A DNA stretch of 64,000 nucleotides, from assembly GCA_030159075.1 (NCBI GenBank), contig BROG01000005.1:620001-684000 (forward strand). Direction: 5' to 3'. This stretch comes from Atrina japonica. Its lineage: Eukaryota; Mollusca; Bivalvia; Pterioida; Pinnidae. The translations under genes and the position numbers were made by a program. The notes under the pieces are model-generated. The model was given only the letters and a program-made list of their open reading frames with translations, was not told the DNA's origin and did not search any database. This document shows positions 1 to 13,197 of this stretch, one piece after another (the first letter of the stretch is position 1; each line of letters starts with the position of its first letter).

Positions 1-1217
1 CCATATTTGTCTATTGTACTAATTCTCCTTACTAAACTTACCATATTTGTCTATTGTACTAATTCTCCTGATTGACTTCCCATATTTGTCTATTGTACTA
101 ATTCTCCTGATTGACTTCCCATATTTGTCTATTGTACTAATTCTCCTGACTAACTTACCATATTTGTCTATTGTACTAATTCTCCTGACTAACTTACCAT
201 ATTTGTCTATTGTACTAATTCTCCTGATTGACTTCCCATATTTGTCTATTGTACTAATTCTCCTGATTGACTTCCCATATTTGTCTATTGTACTAATTCT
301 CCTGATTGACTTACCATATTAGTCTATTGTACTAATTCTCATGACTAACTTACCATATTTGTCTATTGTACTAATTCTCCTGATTGACTTCCCATATTTG
401 TCTATTGTACTAATTCTCCTTACTAAACTTACCATATTTGTTTATTGTACTAATTCTCCTGATTGACTTCCCATATTTGTCTATTGTACTAATTCTCCTG
501 ACTAACTTACCATATTTGTTTATTGTACTACTTCTCCTGACTAACTTACCATATTTGTCTATTGTACTAATTGACTTCCCATATTTGTCTATTGTACTAA
601 TTCTCCTTACTAAACTTACCATATTTGTCTATTGTACTAATTCTCCTTACTAAACTTACCATATTTGTTTATTGTACTAATTCTCCTGACTAACTTACCA
701 TATTTGTCTATTGTACTAATTCTCCTGACTAACTTACCATATTTGTTTATTGTACTACTTCTCCTGATTCTTCCATATTTGACTAATTCTCCTGATTGAC
801 TTCCCATATTTGTCTATTGTACTAATTCTCCTGATTGACTTCCCATATTTGTCTATTGTACTAATTCTCCTTACTAAACTTACCATATTTGTCTATTGTA
901 CTAATTCTCCTGACTAACTTACCATATTTGTCTATTGTACTAATTCTCCTGACTAACTTACCATATTTGTTTATTGTACTAATTCTCCTGATTGACTTCC
1001 CATATTTGTCTATTGTACTAATTCTCCTGATTGACTTCCCATATTTGTCTATTGTACTAATTCTCATCACTGACTTCCCATATTTGTCTATTGTACTAAT
1101 TTTCCTGATTGACTTCCCATATTTGTCTATTGTACTAATTCTCCTGATTGACTTCCCATATTAGTCTATTGTACTAATTCTCCTTACTAAACTTACCATA
1201 TTTGTCTATTGTACTAA
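1..1217. repeat. 39/40-bp minisatellite carrying iterated splice donors
   Basis: About 31 tandem copies, continuing beyond the left window edge. Each + strand copy starts ccatatttgtctattgtact. There are three main variants of the 3' part: ctgattgacttc, ctgactaactta and the 40-bp form ttactaaactta. Read on the minus strand, the unit is the end of the CABLES-like exon 2 (ATTAGTACAATAGACAAATATG) plus the intron start. About half of the copies (16 counted) retain GGTAAGT and the rest read GGGAAGT. The 39-bp unit is 13 codons, so frames run open on both strands; these are not genes. The 40-bp type shifts frame and leads to a stop. Confidence 0.97.
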
Positions 1218-1315
1218 TATCTCCTTGCTGGATATGTCCAGTGATGGATTCTTGTCTCTGTGACAAAGATCTTGCTCTTATATTGTCTTTTTCCTCTGAC
1301 GATGAGACTTTTATA
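1197..1315 (-). CDS. CABLES1: Probable CABLES-like exon 2
   Basis: On the minus strand, ACCTTTTCAG is followed by 119 open bases and a donor TATG|GTAAGT. The leading T completes the AG left by exon 1 to give serine. The frame then reads IKVSSSEEKDNIRARSLSQR, QESITGHIQQGDISTIDKY and one base, so phase and frame agree with exon 1 over a ~13.85-kb intron. RARSLSQRQES is loosely like the R(R)RLISQRSS region of vertebrate CABLES, but homology is not decisive. The 3' part of this exon and its donor are the source unit of the adjacent minisatellite at 1-1217. Alternative: a spurious frame; the phase match and serine/charge-rich composition argue against this. Confidence 0.6.
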
Positions 1316-2265
1316 CTGAAAAGGTAAAAAGATTTCTTGTCAAAAATAACAAAATAACACAAACTCTGAATTAATATCATATACATATTTTTGAGAGTCG
1401 CTACAGATATATATTATTAACACTTATAATCTTGATTATAATGACACTATTGCAGCATGCTGGTATCTACTCTGATATATGACTACAGGTTTTTCAATGC
1501 ATCACTTACATGTAACATTTAAGCATATAAGAAAGTTAATGCCATCATGGCCAGTATAAACAGTCAACTGTGATGATATAACTACCAGGCCTTTTTCTGT
1601 TAATTTTGAGAAAATGACATTTGCAACACCATTGGGAATTTTAACATGAATTTGTGTCATATTGGGAAAAATTGTGTGCACACATGGAAATCTAAAAGGA
1701 TTTTTTTAAATGCATTTCCCCTTAAATTATTTTTTTTATTATGGTCATGAGCTCAACATCAAATTGGGGAAAAATACATGCATTTTGCATTGGGATTCGG
1801 CCCCATGGGCACTATACAAAAAGCCCTGACTACATTTTTTATTTTGCTTTTGTTTATCAATTTAACTAGTTATGGTCACTTATATGGAAATAATACCAAC
1901 AAGTGATAAAGAGCCACAAATTTTGACCTGCACTTTGTACCTGGGTGAATGCTGTGACAGATCTTAAACAAGTCAAGCTAATGGTGACATAGCCTTAGTT
2001 ATAAGAATTAAGATGTTTACTTATTATACTGAATGCTTGGTTATGTCTTTGAGTATAACTAGACCTATAATGTTACTTCTTATACTGAATGCTTGACAAA
2101 GTCTTTACATGTGACTACTAGTAGATCTATGATGTTGACTTCTACTGAATGCTTCACAAAGGCAAAGTTTTGTAGTATGAGTAGACCTGGAAATCAAACA
2201 TGGGACCTCTTCCTTGCAAGGTAAAAATGAAGCAATAAGTCATCTACATGTATGTATTATAACAC

Positions 2266-2356
2266 TTAACTCATCAACTCCAGGAAAACAATAGACTCTT
2301 CTGTCAATCAATGACAAAGACTAATCCAAATGTGTCTTTAGGGGTCAATGGGTTAA
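2266..2356. mobile_element. Small TIR element (MITE-like), copy 1
   Basis: A 91-bp unit with ends ttaactcatcaac and gtcaatgggttaa, which are imperfect inverted repeats. The core aaaacaatagactcttctgt recurs at 62961-63051 in the same orientation with about 80% similarity by eye. Non-coding, probably a miniature element. Confidence 0.6.
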
Positions 2357-2421
2357 CATTTGCGGATTGAAGGGTATTCTCACTTAAATTTTATATCTTC
2401 ACATCTGTTGTGATCAGAAAA

Positions 2422-2609
2422 CATCTAACCTGCTTAAGCGACCACCTGTGTATAAAGACCACCTAGTCACAAAGACTGTTTTTTGCTGTCCCCAATAATG
2501 CGTTCGTGTACAAATTAACCTCTTAGTCTATAGGCCTATAAAGACCACCTCCCTATAAAGACAGGTTTTCTTGCGTCCCTAAGGAGGTTGATATATACAA
2601 GTTACACTG
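2422..2609 (+). mobile_element. TA-flanked MITE, family A copy 1
   Basis: Degenerate copy of a ~180-bp family with internal words tataaagaccacct, gctgtccccaata and ccctataaagac. The 3' end caagttacactg is followed by TA; the 5' end is degenerate (catctaacctgc). See the copies at 11991, 21681, 22337, 49568 and 58602. Confidence 0.7.
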
Positions 2610-3273
2610 TAGTTAGCATAGTGCTTCCATGCTATGATTTAAATAAGCAATACCAACTTTGCCAATCTAGCATCTACATGTACCTGTACAGAACTTTTCT
2701 TGTATACAATGTACATGTACATGTATTATGTACATTTCTGTAATGTGTATGGAATTAGAACGGTGACCAAGATTAAAACATTGTGATAGTAATAGTCACA
2801 TGTATACATAGTTAACACTTGATCAGCACTTGTAAGGAGAGATATTGATCTCAATGAAGGCATTAGTAACTGACCTAATTACTAATCGATCATGAAATGC
2901 ATTCATATTTCTATAATATACAGATATATATAACTTAGGAATGGAACTGGGAGTAGGGTTTGTATAAAAATAATAAGCTTGAAGCCTTGAACATTAAAGG
3001 AATGTTAGCTATGTTTTTTCAATGCCCCCTCCCTTTTTTACTACTTAGATTTATAATACAATAACAAAAAAAAAAAAAGATATACACAGACATAAAAATT
3101 CTTAAATTCCTCTATATACATGTACATATATTTTGAGAAAATTGCTTGAGAAACCCAGGTTTGGCACCTTTTTTAAATGCAACTGATTAACTCAACATTA
3201 CAATCTGTATATGACACACTGGATCTGAATTTATTTTCACATTTTAATATATAGGAATTTAAGATTTTTTATG

Positions 3274-3303
3274 CCTATATATATATATATATATCTATAT
3301 ATA

Positions 3304-3349
<46 letters not shown>

Positions 3350-3380
3350 TATATATAGATATATATATATATATATATAT
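3274..3380. repeat. (TA)n with symmetric TCTA/TAGA interruptions
   Basis: About 107 bp of alternating TA, interrupted by two tatctat blocks on the left and two atagata blocks placed symmetrically on the right. The whole forms a near-perfect palindrome able to extrude as a long hairpin or cruciform. Confidence 0.95.
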
Positions 3381-4620
3381 GTAACACTTATTTATTATGG
3401 TACATCAAGAACAGGTAGTAAAAGTAGAAAAAAAAATGAAATAATTGTTTTTGGTAAACACAGCTAATGCCCCTTTAGGTCTACTCAGGATCTGTTAAGC
3501 CAGGATAGGATGTTTACTACATAATATTGAAAGTTGTCCTTAAGCTTGTATTCAGTTCACATTTGCTATTCCTATGGCCAGCTGAATACCAAATATGTAA
3601 CTGAAGTTTTATGATCCTTTTCATCTTTTAGATACCATATTTATACCAGTAGCCCTCAAATCAAACCAGACACTTTAACCCTTAAGGTCAGTGATCTTAC
3701 ATAACAGCATTATAATGTCTGTATGTACATTACCTGTCTACATCAACAGGTAAATTCTTCCAAGGTCATTCATCTTGATTGACAGATGAATGTCAAAATT
3801 TGAATGGTGACCTATTGTAACAAACAAACCAGATAGACATTAAAGTGATTACATACACACTTGATGTAGTGTTTTCTGTATAAATATTTACTGTTAATGT
3901 TTACATACAAAGCAAGCAGTAAACACAGCAAGAATGTCTTTTTTTTGTAGTGTGAAGACATCATACAATTTACACTAATGCCTGTTGGTCTGTACCACTT
4001 GTTGACAAGTACCATTGCACAAGGGGGAAAAAGACAAAACAGAAAAGTATAGTACATGTAAATTGACATCGTTTATTTGATGGATTAAATTCAAATTCTG
4101 TGTAATTTTTTTTATAATCTGAATTTCTAGATATTATGGATAAAAATAACCAAGTAAAATGATAAACAAATGAACAACTTATGTGTACATGTACCATAGA
4201 CCTAGAGTCCTTGAAAAAGACACTACTCAGTAAGAAAAAAACTTTTTGGGCTGGGACAAAACAGTTACAAAAAGCTTTATGAGAAAAGAGGCATCCTTAC
4301 ATAAAAATTCAAAAGGTTCAATATACTGATATACTATTTCCTGAAGTGTTCAAGTGCCAATTGTCTACAAACAGTATACACTTTTAGTAGATAGCCAGGC
4401 TAACCATGGTTCTTGATTCGTATCAACAAAAACAGATGTGACTGTAAATCTCTGTGTCCCTGAACCATTGCAGGAGCTACATGTATTTGTCAAAACATGA
4501 CAATATTGATACCACCTAAAGGGTAAATTCTAGATAATGTATTTATATGCATGATAATATGAATGTTCTCTTCTGTACTTTTAAGGTTATAAGCATGGTC
4601 AAAAGTTTGTGTTTGTTGGC

Positions 4621-4822
<202 letters not shown>

Positions 4823-5513
4823 TCAATTTCAGGATGTGATCAGAATAAACAAATTTGTAATATTTTTTAAAAAGTCTGAATTTGTTTTACAGTACAATTG
4901 TATGCCAATGTAAAGTATTGTGTGAGCTCTTTTAGTTAGTGCAAATGTACAAACTTATAAATAATTATAATCTGCGTTAGATCTTAACGATAATTCAAGG
5001 TCATTTTGTCTTTAAAAATAGCAAAATATTATTTGTGTATTAAGTGGAAATCATGCATACACTAAAGAATACACTTCATTTGTATCAGGTACATCTGATA
5101 TATTAAAGCCTTCCTTTCTTGTCTATTTTTAAATGATATTCAACTCAAAATGTGACGCTAACCCTGAAATTTAATAGCTCCCCTGTGGACTTGAAGATTA
5201 GACAATGCGAAATTTTTTTAAATCAAAATTCTTGGCATCATGTATTATACTGGAACAAAAGAGTGTGAACTGGGCCTGAGTTGCTCACCTGAGGAAGTGG
5301 TTACTCCTGTAAGAGATAGATTTATTTACATGAACAGTTATCATATCCATTGATGGCATAGATCTATATAAACTTTGAACTAAAATTTGAATTACCTTAA
5401 AAACAAATCAGGTTATGACAATTAACATTATTAAGTCAGTTGCTTCTTATCAGAACACAGTTTTCTTCGATAGGTTGTTTTGAGTTGATACGCCAAATAC
5501 CACCGAAAATCAT

Positions 5514-5795
5514 AAGACAGCCTGGCTCAGTCGGCAGTGAGTTCGACTCTTGATTGCCAGTTCAAGTCTAGCAGGTGGCAGGTCGGATTCCTGTCCTTCG
5601 GATGAGAAAGAAAAACCGAGGTCCTGGTCACAGTAAGTGTTTGCACGTTAAAGAACCCTCACTGCTCAATGGCTGTAGGTGCCAAATGTAGACCAAAGTT
5701 TGAAGCCTTTTATCGGCATTGGTGACGTCTCCATACGAGTGAAAGATTCTTGAGTGGGACGTTAAACAACACTATAACCAACAAGCAACCAATCA
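5514..5795 (+). mobile_element. tRNA-derived SINE, copy 1
   Basis: The head cctggctcagtcgg matches a pol III A box (TRGCNNAGYNGG); a degenerate B box follows (cagttcaagtct). The body continues through gatgagaaagaaaaaccgag to the tail gagtgggacgttaaacaac. Flanked by the 8-bp direct repeat aaaatcat (5506-5513 and 5796-5803), consistent with target-site duplication. It is the most diverged of the three copies. Confidence 0.85.
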
Positions 5796-6194
5796 AAAAT
5801 CATCACTCGATCAGAATTCATCTACCTACAAGTACAAACATGTACCATGTCTTTATCTGCTGTCTTGACTAAAATGTCAAAAACAATCAGAAAACTACAC
5901 TGTAGAGTCTGTCATGAGGAACCATACAAATGTATGTTCAACAAGATGTTTGGTCTTTCAAGCCAAGTGTTTTTCCCCCTAAGCTTTTTACATGTAAATT
6001 ATTGTATATGTATTATCAATGAAAAATGACTCTGAAATTAGTCATTTTTGTGTCACTAGTCTCTTAAAACAATTCATCCTAATCCTATTGTTCTAGCCTA
6101 ATCTATACATGTATATGTATGGTCACTGTGGCAAAATTGTAAAGAGTAACTGAGACTTAGGATGCCTCTCATCTCTACAATGTTAGAGCCTTGC

Positions 6195-6479
6195 TTAAAT
6201 CCAAGCTGATTTCAAGAGAAATTTTCGGTGGTTTTTCCCTTCAATCATTGTAATGGTACTCCAGCTAAAAATTTGGAAAGGCATAGTTTTTGCAGAAATA
6301 CGGCACTTGCATTGCATCCATAAAGAGAGCTTGGGGTGAGGAAGTTGTAAAAGGGCAGCGTTAGGCAAAATAAGGCCTGTGCAGTCCAAAATCAGAACAG
6401 ATCGAGATGCCCTGCTAAAACCTTCTAGTTGAAACACTGCTGTAAGTAGGTCTTCTCTAACATTAAACCCTGGCCACAA
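6195..6479 (-). other. Unrecognised open frame, possibly decayed coding
   Basis: A 94-codon frame starts MWPGFNVREDLLTAVFQLEG and contains SRASRSVLILDCTGLILPNA. It lies in the CABLES-like intron, is not repetitive and is richer in GC than its surroundings. No domain is recognised. It may be a fragment of an old mobile element or chance. Confidence 0.2.
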
Positions 6480-7027
6480 CTATGTACATGTACATACAAA
6501 TGAAAAATTGTTGTGTCACCTAAACATGTTTAAGATAAAATATTAAGCTCATGTAAGTGTAGGTCATCTTCATTTAGAGTAATTTCAACTGTCAGTACAA
6601 ATGAGATAATTCTTGTATTTACTGTACATAACATTCTAGTCCACTTGCTGAAAAGTTTACTTTGACTTCAGGCTAATCTACATGAATGCATGTATTTCTT
6701 CATCTTCACATAGGAATACACTTATTTTAACTTTTTGTGGTCTTCCTATCATAACGGTTCTAAAGTAAATATTATTGTTAAGTCTTATGCATAGGTAAAT
6801 CTCTGTTATCACACTGCAGTCAATGTTATTACAGTATATTCTATAGATATACATACAGACACTGTGGGTGACCCCTATATCAGAAATTTGTGTGTACATT
6901 TATGTATCTCTTATACACTCTGTGGCTGATATCTACTTTAACAAAAGAACATATAAATCATGCAGAATTTGTTTGAATTTTTATCGCACATAAAATATGT
7001 AGGCTTATAAAAGCCTAAATTGTACAT

Positions 7028-7611
7028 GTATATACATATATGCATGTACATTTGCATTACAAAAGGCCTACATACATGTACATTAATACATTTGTATTAC
7101 AAAAGGCCTATATACATACATGTAATACATTTGTATTACAAAAGGCCTACATACATAAATGTACATTAATACATTTGTATTACAAAAGGCCTATATACAT
7201 ACATGTAAATGTACATTAATACATCTGTATTACAAAAGGCCTACATACATAAATGTACATTAATACATTTGTATTACAAAAGGCCTACATACATGTACAT
7301 GTACATTAATACATTTGTATTACAAAAGGCCTACATACATAAATGTACATTAATACATCTGTATTACAAAAGGCCTACATACATAAATGTACATTAATAC
7401 ATCTGTATTACAAAAGGCCTACATACATAAATGTACATTAATACATTTGTATTACAAAAGGCCTACATACAGGAACATGTACATTAATACATCTTTATTA
7501 CAAAAGGCCTACATACATGTACATTTATACATCTGTATTACAAAAGGCCTACATACATGTACATTTATACGTCTGTATTACAAAAGGCCTACATACAGGA
7601 ACATGCTGTGA
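7028..7611. repeat. ~44-bp minisatellite
   Basis: About 13 copies of a unit with the constant core tattacaaaaggcctacata followed by a variable acatgtacat-rich spacer (catacataaatgtacattaa). The 44-bp period is not a multiple of three, so the short open frames cycle between frames and are not genes. Confidence 0.96.
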
Positions 7612-7689
7612 ATTTTCTTGCCCATATTCAGAAGCACATTTGTTGCTTTTGAAATTTAGAATATAAACATATACATGTATACACAAATG

Positions 7690-8070
7690 CTCCTGTCCGG
7701 CAACAAAGTTTGAAGAAAATGGTTGAATGTCAAGGTCACTCAGTGAAACATTTTAATGTCTTAAAAGGTACCAAAAGAAAGGTCCAGTCACAAGGAATAC
7801 ACATGAGAAATATGAAAGCCCTATTTTTTACCATTCAAATGTTAGGCCAAAATAAAAGTTTTTGAAAAGAAGGTTGAGTTGCAAGGTCATGGTAACAAGG
7901 TAAAATGTTTTGGTCTCAAAAGAAAGATACTGTCACAAGGAATAAACATATGGAATTTAAAAGTCCTATCACTTACCATTAAAAAATTATGGCCAGGACT
8001 AAACTTTTTGCTGAAAACAGACAGACAGACTAAAACTATGTGCCCCTGATTGGCCGGAGTCTCCTATTAC
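7690..8070. repeat. Degenerate two-unit repeat
   Basis: Two ~175-bp related blocks, each with the order aagttt(g/t)..., (g)ttga(a/g)t.tcaaggtca, aaaagaaag.t.c.gtcacaaggaata and ttaccatt. The block ends with acagacagacagac and tgtgcccctgattggcc. Non-coding intronic repeat. Confidence 0.6.
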
Positions 8071-8912
8071 AAGGACATAAGACATATTTCCCCAGTGGAA
8101 GCAGCATTTGAATGTCCAACTTTCTACTAACACTCAATGACAAGTACATGTACATGTATGACAAGAGACCTACACACATTTATAGTTAGTGTCGGTAGAT
8201 TTTGTTGACAAGATTATACAAAACAACCACGTGCACTGAAGAGCACAGTATGCTTCACCGAATTTCTATGTTAATTTAGTTATGACGTAAGTTAATGTTC
8301 TGTGTGCACAAATTTATACATTGTGTTAAAATATATAGATAACACAATGACATGGAATTAGATAGGCTAATAGCATGTTCAGATCAAACAAACTAATAGC
8401 TTTGTTTATAGATCAATTGATAGGGTGATCAACTTAATGAATTCTATCATTGATTGAGTATCTCTGTTTGATACAAAGAAGGCCAAGGTGCTTGTTCACA
8501 GAAATATAAAATTTGATTCATTTCAAAACCATAAAAAATCTCTATTAAGAGAAAAAATATTATCATTCATTGCATTATTTTAATAACTACATGCCCTGTT
8601 AAGATTTATAGAACCGACCTATATATAGATCAGTAACACATATGTATTTACATGTAAGACACTTTGTGTTCTTTAAATCAACTTGTCTAGAAAAAGGATG
8701 AACATACATGTAGATGGGCTATTTTGTTTAACTGATGTACATGTAGCTCAGTTCAATGCAACAAGTAAATATCATAACCATAATTTTACACACAAAATAA
8801 AGTTCTGAAATTGCTATCAGACAAGCTGTAAAAAGAGTACATCATGATAGATGTTACCATCTCTCAACGGCATCTTAATTGGGTTTGACCTCTCATGATT
8901 GCGTCAAACTTG

Positions 8913-8979
8913 TACGTCACTTCAATAACTTCAATCATCTGAAGGTTGGAGATGACGTCATTTAGTTTTTGTGACGTCA
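8913..8979. promoter_or_regulatory. Cluster of CRE-type motifs
   Basis: Two perfect TGACGTCA palindromes (8953-8960 and 8972-8979) and a TACGTCAC half-type site (8913-8920) lie within 67 bp. TGACGTCA is the consensus CREB/ATF binding site. It lies inside the CABLES-like intron 1, about 6.5 kb downstream of its start. An enhancer role is inferred only from the motif density. Confidence 0.45.
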
Positions 8980-9040
8980 CTTAAACAGCCCTGTAAGCCC
9001 CTGTTGGTTATTTGTAAATGTTAACTAACTGCAGCTTTGT

Positions 9041-9067
9041 TTATACCACTGCTTGAGAGTGGTATAA
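9041..9067. other. Perfect 10-bp stem-loop
   Basis: TTATACCACT and AGTGGTATAA form a perfect 10-bp inverted repeat around the 7-nt loop gcttgag, 60 bp from the CRE cluster. Role unknown. Confidence 0.7.
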
Positions 9068-9604
9068 CAACAAAAGTTACGGTAGAATAGATGTTATCAC
9101 ATATACTGATAACCGCAATTTTGCATATGTGACAGTACTGGAAATGGTTCACAGGTATTGACCTTGCTATCGTATTAGACTGTATGGTAGCAGAAAATCC
9201 ATATTGCCCCAGGCTGATATCGGTTATCAGCCCTGATACTGATTTTTACCCTGACATCATCTTATACTGTTTACAAACAGCATAGAATAAATAATCAAGT
9301 GTTGATATAATACAATTGTTCTTCATTCTTGTGAAACTTTTTCATTAAAGCTGTTAATATCTTTAAAAATGTGATAAAAAGACCTAAAGACCTAAAGGCC
9401 CTCGGGCTGATATGGAGCGAGGTCTTGGGAAAATACCGGGCTGATATGGAAAAACATATGTAATAATTTCTAATTATCATCTCTCAAAGGTACATTGTAT
9501 TTGATCAAAAATTGATTATTTTCAGGTTGTAGTTTCAAGTTTGGCTATTGGCCATGAACTAAAAAATTAGATTGTACAAACTGAAATGCACCACTTTTTA
9601 TCAG

Positions 9605-10895
9605 GTAATCACCCATTGAATGTTGCAACATGGCATCAAGTATTCACCTACTGAATGTTGCCACCTGTATTCAGGTAATCACCTACTGAATGTTACTACA
9701 TGTAATCAGGTAATCACCTACTGAATGTTGCCATATGTAATCAGGTAATCACCTACTAAATGTTGCCAATTGTCATCAGGTAATTAACTACTGAATGTTG
9801 CATCATGTAATCAGGATATCATCTACTGAATGTTGCCATCGGTTATCAGGTAATCACCTACTGAATGTTGCCACTTGCCATCAGGTAATTATCTACTTAA
9901 TGTTATTACCAGTCATCAGGTAATCACTTTCTGCATGTGGCCATCTATTATCAGATAATCACTCACTGAATGTTGACACTTGCAATCAGTAATCACCCAC
10001 TGAATGTTATTACCAGTCATCAGCTAATCACCCACATAATGTTATTGCAAGTTATCAGGTAATCACCCTCTGAATGTTATTACCAGTCACTAGGTAATCA
10101 CCTACTAAATGTTGTGACATTACTGTAATCAGGAAATCACCTACCTAATGTTATTACCAGTCATCTGGTAATGACTTTCTGAATGTGGCCATCTACATGT
10201 ATTATCAGGTAATCACCAACTGAATGTTGACACTTGCAATCAGGTAATCACCTACTGATTGTTTCCACTTTTCATCTGGTATTTACTTACTGAATGCTAT
10301 TACCTGTCATCAGTTAATCACCCATCGGATGCTACATGTATTACCAGTCTGAGTCATCCAGTAATCACATAATAAATGCTGCTACATGTAATCAGGTATT
10401 CACCTACTGAATGTTGCCACCTGTCATCAGGTAATTGCCCAATGAATGTTATTACCAGTCATCTGGTAATCACCTTCTGAATGTTGCCATCTGTCATCAG
10501 GTAATCACCTACTGAATGTTGCCACATGTCATCAGATAATCACCTACTAAATATTGCTACCAGTCATCAGGTAATTACCTACTAAATTTTGATATGTGTC
10601 ATCAGGTAATTACCTACTAAATGTTGCCATCTGTCATCAGGTAATCACCTACTGAATGTTGCCATATGTCATCAGATAATCACCTACTAAATATTGCTAC
10701 CAGTCATCAGGTAATTACCTACTGAATGGTGACATGTGTCATCAGCAATCACCCACTGAATTTGCCATCTGTCATCAGATAATCACCCACTGAATGTTAT
10801 AACCAGTCATCTGGTAATCACCCACTGAATCTTATTGTCAGTCATCAGGTAATCACCAATTGAATGTTACGACTTGTCATCAGGTAATTTTCACT
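9605..10895. repeat. ~35-bp minisatellite
   Basis: Roughly 35 degenerate copies of a unit with core caggtaatcacctactgaat followed by gttgccat(c)tgtcat. Variants gttattaccagtcat occur in alternating blocks, suggesting a higher-order mix of two subunit types. Non-coding. Confidence 0.95.
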
Positions 10896-11990
10896 ACTTA
10901 ACCTTGAGAATGCTGTCATTTCTCATTGTCACATCAAAATGCTGAATGTCAAACAAAATGTGATATTTAATAATATAATTTTATTACCATAGTTATGTCT
11001 CAATTTCTATACATTGATTATGATTAGTGCCAAGTAGCATGTATATTGTACAGTTTGGAAAATTCACTGTGCATGTTCCAGCTTTGTAGATCTATGGAAA
11101 TTTTAATGTAGTAACTTTATGTTAATAATTTTCTTATGAATACAAAGTAAATCAACAAATGACATGGTCATGGCATATACATATAATTTAGATCCAATTT
11201 ACGTCATTGTTTCCTCATTTATGATTTATGTACACCTACTGTACATTAATTATTTCTAAAATAATATGTTTACTTACACACTTCCATAATGATTTCATGA
11301 ACTACACAATTTGTCATACTTGTACTTGTGTAAAAACAATCAGATTGCTTTAACAAATTCTGTTGACAAGGTATAACAAAAATACATTATACAGTTTTCC
11401 TGGTATTTTTTATATAATGTTTACTATGGGGATTGAATGCGTTAATCATTTCTAATTACAACTGAAGGGACATTGTACAGTGCTTTTATGTTCATCACCA
11501 TCCTCTAATGAAAAGGTGAAACCAAGTACATTGTAAATAGACAAATGCACAGTTGCCAAGCCTATGTAACAATGATGTATCCATCAGTAATAAGAATTAA
11601 GATTGCAATTTTTCTGTAATTTGAGATCATTTTCAGTAATCCAAAATTATTTGAGCAAAATCACCCCATACATGTACAAGGTCACTGAGTACATGTAAAA
11701 ATAAAAATCACATGATATTCTCTGAGGTTTCATGCTTTAAGTATAGGTCATATTTGTGTAAATTCCTTGAGAAATTTTGACTAATGATATAAAAGATTAG
11801 GCTAATCCTCAATCTTTTCAAAGATGATGCCTATTAGACTTTCCCCTAATGTCTATGCTACATGTGCACATTGTCTGCCAAAATGTTTTCAGTACATTTA
11901 TGAAAACCTTGGCCAAATATTTAATAACCATACAAGTTACAACATACTGTTGCTGAAAGTGAAAAGCCATTTTCCTGAAAGAAAATGATA

Positions 11991-12169
11991 CAGTAAAACC
12001 TGCTTTTGTATTCAGCTGTGTATAAAGGCCACCTGGTCACAGAGACCATTTTTTGCTGTTCCCAATAGTACCATTTGTGTACAAGTCAACCTCTATTATA
12101 AAGACCAATTCCCTATAAAGAATGGTTTTATTATGTCCTGAAAGGGATCTTTATATACAAGTTTTTCTG
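11991..12169 (+). mobile_element. TA-flanked MITE, family A copy 2
   Basis: TA, then cagtaaaacctgc... to caagtttttctg, then TA. The internal words tataaaggccacctggtcac and ccctataaagaa mark the family. Confidence 0.8.
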
Positions 12170-13197
12170 TATTATAAAAAAAATATGGGTCAAAAATAGA
12201 CCAAATGGAAATATGAACCCAGAAACAGGATTTTCCCCAAAGGAACAGGATGCCTATTACCCACCAAATTATTCTCTGAGATAAATTAGTAATGTAAAAA
12301 AAAAGTTTCCAGGACTTAAATTTGTATTTTCATTTCATCTAAATGTGGGGGTATGAATTGAGTAATGGATAGAAAGCACTCTGTACATAACTTTTTGTGC
12401 AAGAAAATTTTGTAAGCTGCGTTCAATTAACAGCCATAAGACAACTTACGTCATGATATACTATGTACGGTCACAAAATATTTTGCGAGGACCAAAGGAA
12501 AAAGACAGTGCTCCAGTAAATAAATAGCTACTAGTTTCTTCTCTTTTTTATCACTACAGGTTTTAATAATAATGGAAAATAAAAATTATATCTACAAGAA
12601 AGGATTTTTTGATAAAGATGTTTGAGTTTGAAGAAATAAAAATCTCAATTAAAATCAGACTTGGATCATTAAATTAGAAAAATATATGTATATGTAGGTA
12701 ATGTAAGAGTCTGGGATGCTTGGAAATTTGTTTACCCTAGCGCCGAATACAGGACCGCACAGAATCTATTTTTAGGGTTATATGGGCATCACCGAACTAT
12801 CAAGTTTACTTAACTCCATGATAAAATAGCAGTTATTGAGTAGCATTTAGTTTTCCAAAGTAAGCCAAAAAACCTCTGTAAAATGGTGCTTCTCTTGTTG
12901 GGTTTTAAATCATCACCATAGTAATGGTTAGTGATTGTATTCTCTGTTTGATGTGCTTTTTTTTTCTTTTTAATTATTTTAATTTAAAATTTGAAGGTAA
13001 AAACAAGTAACATTGTTTGTAATGGTCAATGACCTTGTACAAAGAGTACATGTCAAATATTTAATCTCAATATTTACAATGAAGAACTTTTTGTGATAAT
13101 GCATGGATAAAACTGAGTAAAAATGTAGAATGAAAGGACTCATTCAGCTAAATGTGTAAATTGATGTGTCTGTCTTGTCTTGCATTGTGTTTTGCAT

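Noticed and set aside
47..1164. 91-codon frames of repeated LSIVLILL on the + strand
   Set aside because: Produced by the 39-bp minisatellite; hydrophobic only because of its base composition.
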